Origin: an uncultured Prochlorococcus sp.
GTDB taxonomy: Bacteria; Cyanobacteriota; Cyanobacteriia; PCC-6307; Cyanobiaceae
Length of the DNA: 64,000 bases
Direction of reading: 5' to 3'
Assembly (NCBI GenBank): GCA_902624105.1
Contig: CACNWH010000001.1
Location: forward strand, 62,001 to 126,000
Shown: piece by piece, positions 60,064-64,000 of the stretch
Numbering within the stretch: position 1 is the stretch's first letter
How the letters are laid out: each line of letters begins with the position of its first letter
Translations under genes and position numbers: made by a program
The notes under the pieces: generated by a model
The model's database searches: none
Told to the model about the DNA's origin: nothing
The model's input: only the letters and a program-made list of their open reading frames with translations

Positions 60064-60771
60064 TTAACTTTCTTGTTGATAATCTTGTAATGCACCAATA
60101 TCAATTTGAATTGATGGTCCCATTGTTGAAGATAAATAAAGTGTTCTCCAATACTTACCTTTTGCACCACTAGGCTTGTTTTTATCAATTGCTTCTTGTA
60201 ATGTCTTTAAATTTTCAAATAATTGATTAGTAGAAAAGCTTGCTTTACCAAAACGAACGTGAACTATACCAGCTTTGTCTGCTCTAAATTCCAACTTCCC
60301 TGCTTTGAATTCTTTAATAGCATTCACAATATCATTCGTTACGGTTCCAGCCTTTGGATTTGGCATTAAACCTCTAGGTCCTAAAACTCGTCCAAGCTTA
60401 GCAACCTTAGGCATCATATCTGGGGTTGCTATTAATAAATCAAAATCCATATTACCTTTATTGATACTCTCTACTAAATCTTCTTCCCCAAATAAATCTG
60501 CACCTGCTGTTTTTGCTTTTGAAACGTTCTCTCCACTTGTTATTACTGCAATCTTTATAGTTTGTCCTGTACCATTAGGTAAAGTAACTGTGGTTCGAAG
60601 CTGTTGATCGGTATATTTTGGATCAATACCTAATCTAATGTGAGCTTCTATAGTTTCATCAAATTTTGCATTTGCATTTTCTTTTACGATGGTTAAAGCT
60701 TCTTGAGCTTTATAGATACGGTCTTCAATCTTATTAGATAGAAGTTCCATTCTTTTAGATAATTTTTTCAT
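60064..60771 (-). CDS. rplA: 50S ribosomal protein L1
   Basis: 235 aa, two-domain L1 of the ribosomal E-site stalk. [31 protein letters not shown] (in parts around residues 114-144) is the diagnostic hinge region. [15 protein letters not shown] lies in domain I. It follows rplK by 63 bp in the standard L11-L1 order. Confidence 0.99.
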   Translation of the reverse strand: MKKLSKRMELLSNKIEDRIYKAQEALTIVKENANAKFDETIEAHIRLGIDPKYTDQQLRTTVTLPNGTGQTIKIAVITSGENVSKAKTAGADLFGEEDLVESINKGNMDFDLLIATPDMMPKVAKLGRVLGPRGLMPNPKAGTVTNDIVNAIKEFKAGKLEFRADKAGIVHVRFGKASFSTNQLFENLKTLQEAIDKNKPSGAKGKYWRTLYLSSTMGPSIQIDIGALQDYQQES

Positions 60772-60834
60772 AATTTATTTGGGTGCAAACGGCTAGAGTT
60801 AACCTCCCCGATAAGTTTAATTTTAAATGTAGTA

Positions 60835-61260
60835 TCAATCTGATATTGATACGCCCATATTTCGAGCTGTACCTTCAATTACTTTCATCGCAGATTCGAT
60901 ACTTGTACAGTTTAGATCAGGGAGTTTAGTTTTGGCTATTTCTTCTAGTTGAGATTTACTTATTTTGCCAACTGCACCTTTTGCAGATTCGCCAGCACCT
61001 TTCTCAATTCCTGCGGCTTTTGTTATTAAAACTGATGCAGGTGGAGTTTTTGTAATAAAGGTAAAACTTCTATCTTCAAAAACTGATATTTCAACTGGAA
61101 TAACAAAGCCAGCTTTATCTTGTGTTCTTGCATTATATTCTTTACAGAAAGCCATGATGTTAACACCATGCTGACCTAATGCGGGTCCAACTGGAGGCGC
61201 TGGGTTCGCTTTCCCTGCCTGAAGAGCTAATTTAATTAATGCAACAACTTTTTTTGCCAT
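60835..61260 (-). CDS. rplK: 50S ribosomal protein L11
   Basis: 141 aa. The N-terminal [20 protein letters not shown] and the C-terminal rRNA-binding domain (about 75-141, [10 protein letters not shown]) are complete. It binds the GTPase-associated region of 23S rRNA. It lies 68 bp after nusG and before rplA. Confidence 0.99.
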   Translation of the reverse strand: MAKKVVALIKLALQAGKANPAPPVGPALGQHGVNIMAFCKEYNARTQDKAGFVIPVEISVFEDRSFTFITKTPPASVLITKAAGIEKGAGESAKGAVGKISKSQLEEIAKTKLPDLNCTSIESAMKVIEGTARNMGVSISD

Positions 61261-61328
61261 TTTCTTTTGAATTTAAAATGAAATTACAGTACTTACTTAA
61301 CAATACAATAAATCAGGTTTAGTTTAAA

Positions 61329-61937
61329 TTAGTTTTGTTTATTGATTTGAGAAAATTCTAATTCTACAGGAGTCTCCCTCCCAAAAATTGAGAGTAATGC
61401 TTTTAATTTATTCCTTTCTCCAGAAACTTCTATTACTTCCCCTTGAAAATCTTTAAAAGGACCACTAGTAACTATAATCCTGTCTTTTTCTTCAATATCC
61501 AATTTGACAATAGCTTTTTTCTCGGAAGCTCGCTTGAAAATCCTATTAACTTCTTGTCTTGATAATGGTCTAGGTTTGATATGACCTCTTGATCTCCCAC
61601 TCCCTCTACCATCTTCTGCGCCAACAAAATTAATAACATTAGGTGTACTTTTAACTGCCATCATAGTATCTTCATCTAAAACCATTCGAACTAGGACATA
61701 GCCTGGGAATACTTTTTCTTCTGTTGTTTGCCTTGAGCCATCTTTTTTTAGCTTTATTCCAGGTGTTTGTGGAATTTCAATCTCAAGAATTCTATTGTTA
61801 ACCCCTAAAGTTACTGATCTCTGTTCAAGCGTTGCTTTTACTTTATTCTCACAACTTGAAGCAACTTGAATTGCATACCACCTTGCTATGCCAGTGTTAG
61901 CTTTAGATGAAATTAAACTACTAGACTCGTTACTCAT
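61329..61937 (-). CDS. nusG: Transcription antitermination factor NusG
   Basis: 202 aa. The NGN domain (WYAIQVASSCENKVKATLEQ) and the C-terminal KOW motif (DRIIVTSGPFKDFQGEVIEV) are present. It binds RNA polymerase and influences pausing and translation coupling. It sits between secE and rplK as in most bacteria. A 17-residue N-terminal leader is typical of cyanobacteria. Confidence 0.98.
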   Translation of the reverse strand: MSNESSSLISSKANTGIARWYAIQVASSCENKVKATLEQRSVTLGVNNRILEIEIPQTPGIKLKKDGSRQTTEEKVFPGYVLVRMVLDEDTMMAVKSTPNVINFVGAEDGRGSGRSRGHIKPRPLSRQEVNRIFKRASEKKAIVKLDIEEKDRIIVTSGPFKDFQGEVIEVSGERNKLKALLSIFGRETPVELEFSQINKQN

Positions 61938-62000
61938 GATAGGTTAAGACTGAAATCTCGGGATAAATTAAAGTTGGCATTAATAAAGAAAAAAACATTA

Positions 62001-62249
62001 TTAATTTAACTGAAAAATTTGTGAAGCTGCCCATCCATAGAATCTACTTACAGCAGCAATTGCAGCTGCTGAAAAAGAAACCATTATGATAACAGCAACT
62101 GATTCACTAAATAATTGCTGTTTATTTGGCCAAACAACTAATTTTAGTTCATCATAAGTGGAGATAAAAAAGCTTTTCTTCTTTTTTTCGATATCACCAT
62201 CTGAAGAGATGTCTTCAGAAAGATCTTGTTTGGAAGAGGGAATTGTCAC
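62001..62249 (-). CDS. secE: Protein translocase subunit SecE
   Basis: 82 aa, single-helix SecE. An acidic N-terminal extension (about 1-25) precedes the amphipathic STYDELKLVVWPNKQQLFSE and one membrane helix (about 50-70). It stabilises SecY in the translocon. It leads the secE-nusG-rplK-rplA set and lies 47 bp downstream of the clpB-type gene. Confidence 0.97.
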   Translation of the reverse strand: MTIPSSKQDLSEDISSDGDIEKKKKSFFISTYDELKLVVWPNKQQLFSESVAVIIMVSFSAAAIAAVSRFYGWAASQIFQLN

Positions 62250-62296
62250 GAATACAAGTTTAACAATTAACTTTATCTTATTTGTATACTAACTTA

Positions 62297-64000
62297 TTAA
62301 TTTGCTCGTAGGCTAGGAGTGAATAAAATATCTTCAGGATTTTTTGAATCAACTTTGATTGAAATTATTTTTTTGTTCTTAAAATTATTTTCTAGAAGTC
62401 TTGTTGCTAGTGGATTCTCTATTTGTCTTCTAATTTCTCTACTTACAGATCTCGCTCCATATTTAGGCTCATAAGAATCGTTTGCTAGTTTTACTATTAC
62501 TTTTTTATCAACTTTAATATTTATTTCTTGTTCCATTAGTAATTTCTTAAGGTCATCTAATTGAAGCGTAATTATTTTTTGTAATTGTTGTTTAGATAAT
62601 GGTTCAAATTGTATGACTTCATCTATACGATTTAAAAATTCTGGTCGAAAAATAGATGTAAGTGAATCATGAATAGCTCTATTCAATGTTTTATTAATTA
62701 AATCTTCATTAGCATTATCATTATTTAATTTAATTTTATTTTCTAATATTGCTTTGCCTGCTAAATTACTGGTCATAATTATTACTGCATTTTTAAAATC
62801 AATAGTGCTTCCTTGAGAGTCTGTTAGCCTACCTTCGTCCAGTACTTGTAGAAGAATATTAAAAACTTCTGAATGAGCTTTTTCTATTTCATCCAAAAGT
62901 ATTACAGAATAAGGCTTTCTTTTTACGGCTTCTGTTAATTGCCCCCCCTCTTCATACCCTACATATCCTGGAGGTGCACCTAATAATCTAGCTACTGCAT
63001 TTCTTTCCATATATTCACTCATATCTAACCTTAATAAAGCCTCTTCTTCATCAAATAATGATGCCGCAAGAGATTTAGCTAATTCAGTTTTTCCTACTCC
63101 AGTTGGCCCCATAAAAAGGAAAGAACCTATTGGCCTTTTGGGGTTCTTCATCCCTGCTCTTGCTCTCCTTATCGCCGCAGATATAGCTGTAATAGCTTTT
63201 TCTTGACCTATAACTTTTAAACTAATTTCTTTTTCTAAATTTATCAATTTCTTACGCTCATTAGATACTACTTTTGAGAGTGGAATACCTGTCATTTTAC
63301 AGACAACATCTGCAATATCTTCAGGAAGTACTTTAAATTTCATCTCAAAATTTTTATTTGTTTCTAAAAATTTCTCTATTTCATCAATATCTTTTTTTAC
63401 CTCTGATAAGTAGTTTTCAAATTCAGCTAGTTTTTTGAAATTTGATTGATTATGAGAATATGATTTAATCGTTTTAATTAAAGTTTCTTCTTCCTCAAAC
63501 AGCTTCATTAATTCAGATAGCTTTTCTTTAAATCTGATCCATTCTTTATTTAAAAAATTTATATTTTCAGATATTAGTGCAGATTTATTTAATAAAGATT
63601 CTTTCGTTTCATTTCCTTCAAAAGATAAATTATTTATTAAATTGTTGATCTCTAACAGATTTTTTTCTTGATCAAGTATTACCTGAGGTTTTATATTCGT
63701 TTCAATTTTTAATTGAGCAGCAGCTTCATCAATTAGATCAATTGCTTTATCAGGTAGATATTTATCACTGATGTACCTGTCAGCGAGTTTCGCTGCATAA
63801 TTAACAGCTTCATTTGTAATTTTAATGCCATGATGTATTTCATATTTTCGCTTGATTCCATTAAGAATTTTGGAACTTAATTCTAATGATGGTTCATTAA
63901 CAAAAATTTTTTGGAAGCAGTTATTTAATACTTGATCTTTCTCAATACTTTCGCGAAATCTTTCTGGAGTGGTTGTGCCAATACATCTTAAATAACCAGC
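62297..64000 (-). CDS. clpB2: ClpB-type AAA+ protein, C-terminal 568 residues (cut by window end)
   Basis: The frame is open to the right edge and longer than the first internal Met (63508) suggests; all 568 codons are in phase. It starts inside NBD1 (LRCIGTTTPERFR sensor region), then has the DEAAAQLKIET helix, a middle domain of about 120 residues and the full NBD2. NBD2 has Walker A GPTGVGKTELA, Walker B LLDEIEKAH and arginine finger FLNRIDEVI. At the NBD1 arginine-finger pair, where ClpB has LERRF, it reads LNNCF (codons 63925-63914). This fits the non-disaggregase ClpB2 of cyanobacteria; ClpC is less likely given the long middle domain. Confidence 0.85.
   Translation of the reverse strand, partial: AGYLRCIGTTTPERFRESIEKDQVLNNCFQKIFVNEPSLELSSKILNGIKRKYEIHHGIKITNEAVNYAAKLADRYISDKYLPDKAIDLIDEAAAQLKIETNIKPQVILDQEKNLLEINNLINNLSFEGNETKESLLNKSALISENINFLNKEWIRFKEKLSELMKLFEEEETLIKTIKSYSHNQSNFKKLAEFENYLSEVKKDIDEIEKFLETNKNFEMKFKVLPEDIADVVCKMTGIPLSKVVSNERKKLINLEKEISLKVIGQEKAITAISAAIRRARAGMKNPKRPIGSFLFMGPTGVGKTELAKSLAASLFDEEEALLRLDMSEYMERNAVARLLGAPPGYVGYEEGGQLTEAVKRKPYSVILLDEIEKAHSEVFNILLQVLDEGRLTDSQGSTIDFKNAVIIMTSNLAGKAILENKIKLNNDNANEDLINKTLNRAIHDSLTSIFRPEFLNRIDEVIQFEPLSKQQLQKIITLQLDDLKKLLMEQEINIKVDKKVIVKLANDSYEPKYGARSVSREIRRQIENPLATRLLENNFKNKKIISIKVDSKNPEDILFTPSLRAN

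Noticed and set aside
60275-60607. 110-aa antisense frame over rplA
   Set aside because: Same reasoning; no start context or family signature.
62297-63508. Complete 403-aa ClpC-like protein starting at 63508
   Set aside because: The same frame continues without a stop to the window edge and includes NBD1 motifs, so the apparent start is an internal Met.

Overview
This is a very AT-rich, gene-dense cyanobacterial chromosome segment. Three things point to Prochlorococcus, most likely a high-light-adapted strain of the MED4 type. The genome is compact, with short spacers, frequent overlaps and almost no Shine-Dalgarno sites. The gene content is oxygenic-phototroph: NDH-1 subunits M, F, D, A, I, G, E and H, plant-type phytoene desaturase, Z-ISO, ChlM, phylloquinone genes, RbcR and a Ycf29-like regulator. 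The gene order (crtB-pds-ndhM-...-rbcR-...-ndhF-ndhD) is the one I remember for that group. Genus is a confident inference; strain is not determined. I see no rRNA, tRNA, CRISPR array, insertion sequence, prophage or genomic-island signature. No gene-free stretch exceeds about 210 bp.

Layout. 0-3.4 kb: end of fabD, plsC, tsaB, a CCA/poly(A) polymerase-family enzyme and an RRM protein. 3.4-8.6 kb: crtB-pds, ndhM with a DUF3172 membrane protein, rbcR, and the Z-ISO/NnrU protein. 8.6-15.9 kb: ndhF-ndhD, a ScpA-like protein, a sugar-nucleotide transferase, metF, an orphan LuxR-type HTH protein and a 61-aa protein. 16-21.4 kb (minus strand): CYTH protein, nadK, ndhE-G-I-A, gltA. 21.5-29.8 kb: an extremely AT-rich membrane-anchored protein, rhodanese, trpB, SUI1, cysC, purE, chlM, a response regulator, a cysteine desulfurase and rsmH. 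29.9-36.1 kb: ndhH and the phylloquinone cluster menI/menE-menC-menA/menF. 36.1-41 kb: gshB-grxC, prfB with a programmed +1 frameshift, a 59-aa DUF3285 membrane protein, ybeY, dgkA, trpG/pabA and an exported MBL-fold protein. 41-52.6 kb: hisC-argS, nadC, mnmE, DUF2062, spoT, a double-ATPase ABC protein, rluD-rbgA. 52.8-58.9 kb: pgk, an exported unknown, murG, a CobC/HisC-type PLP enzyme, pyrD, rnhA. 58.9-64 kb (minus strand): clpB2 (cut by the window edge) and secE-nusG-rplK-rplA-rplJ-rplL, with an L10-type leader before rplJ.

Most of this is core metabolism: carotenoid synthesis, cyclic electron flow, phylloquinone for photosystem I, and the translation apparatus. I found no clearly new multi-gene system. 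The observations most worth a second look are small. They are a perfect GC-rich hairpin overlapping the stimulatory Shine-Dalgarno of the prfB frameshift, loss of both first-ring arginine fingers in the ClpB-type protein, an exported MBL-fold protein lacking the HxHxDH motif, a MenE with eroded adenylation motifs, and structured leaders before rplJ and the 13.36-kb transferase gene.
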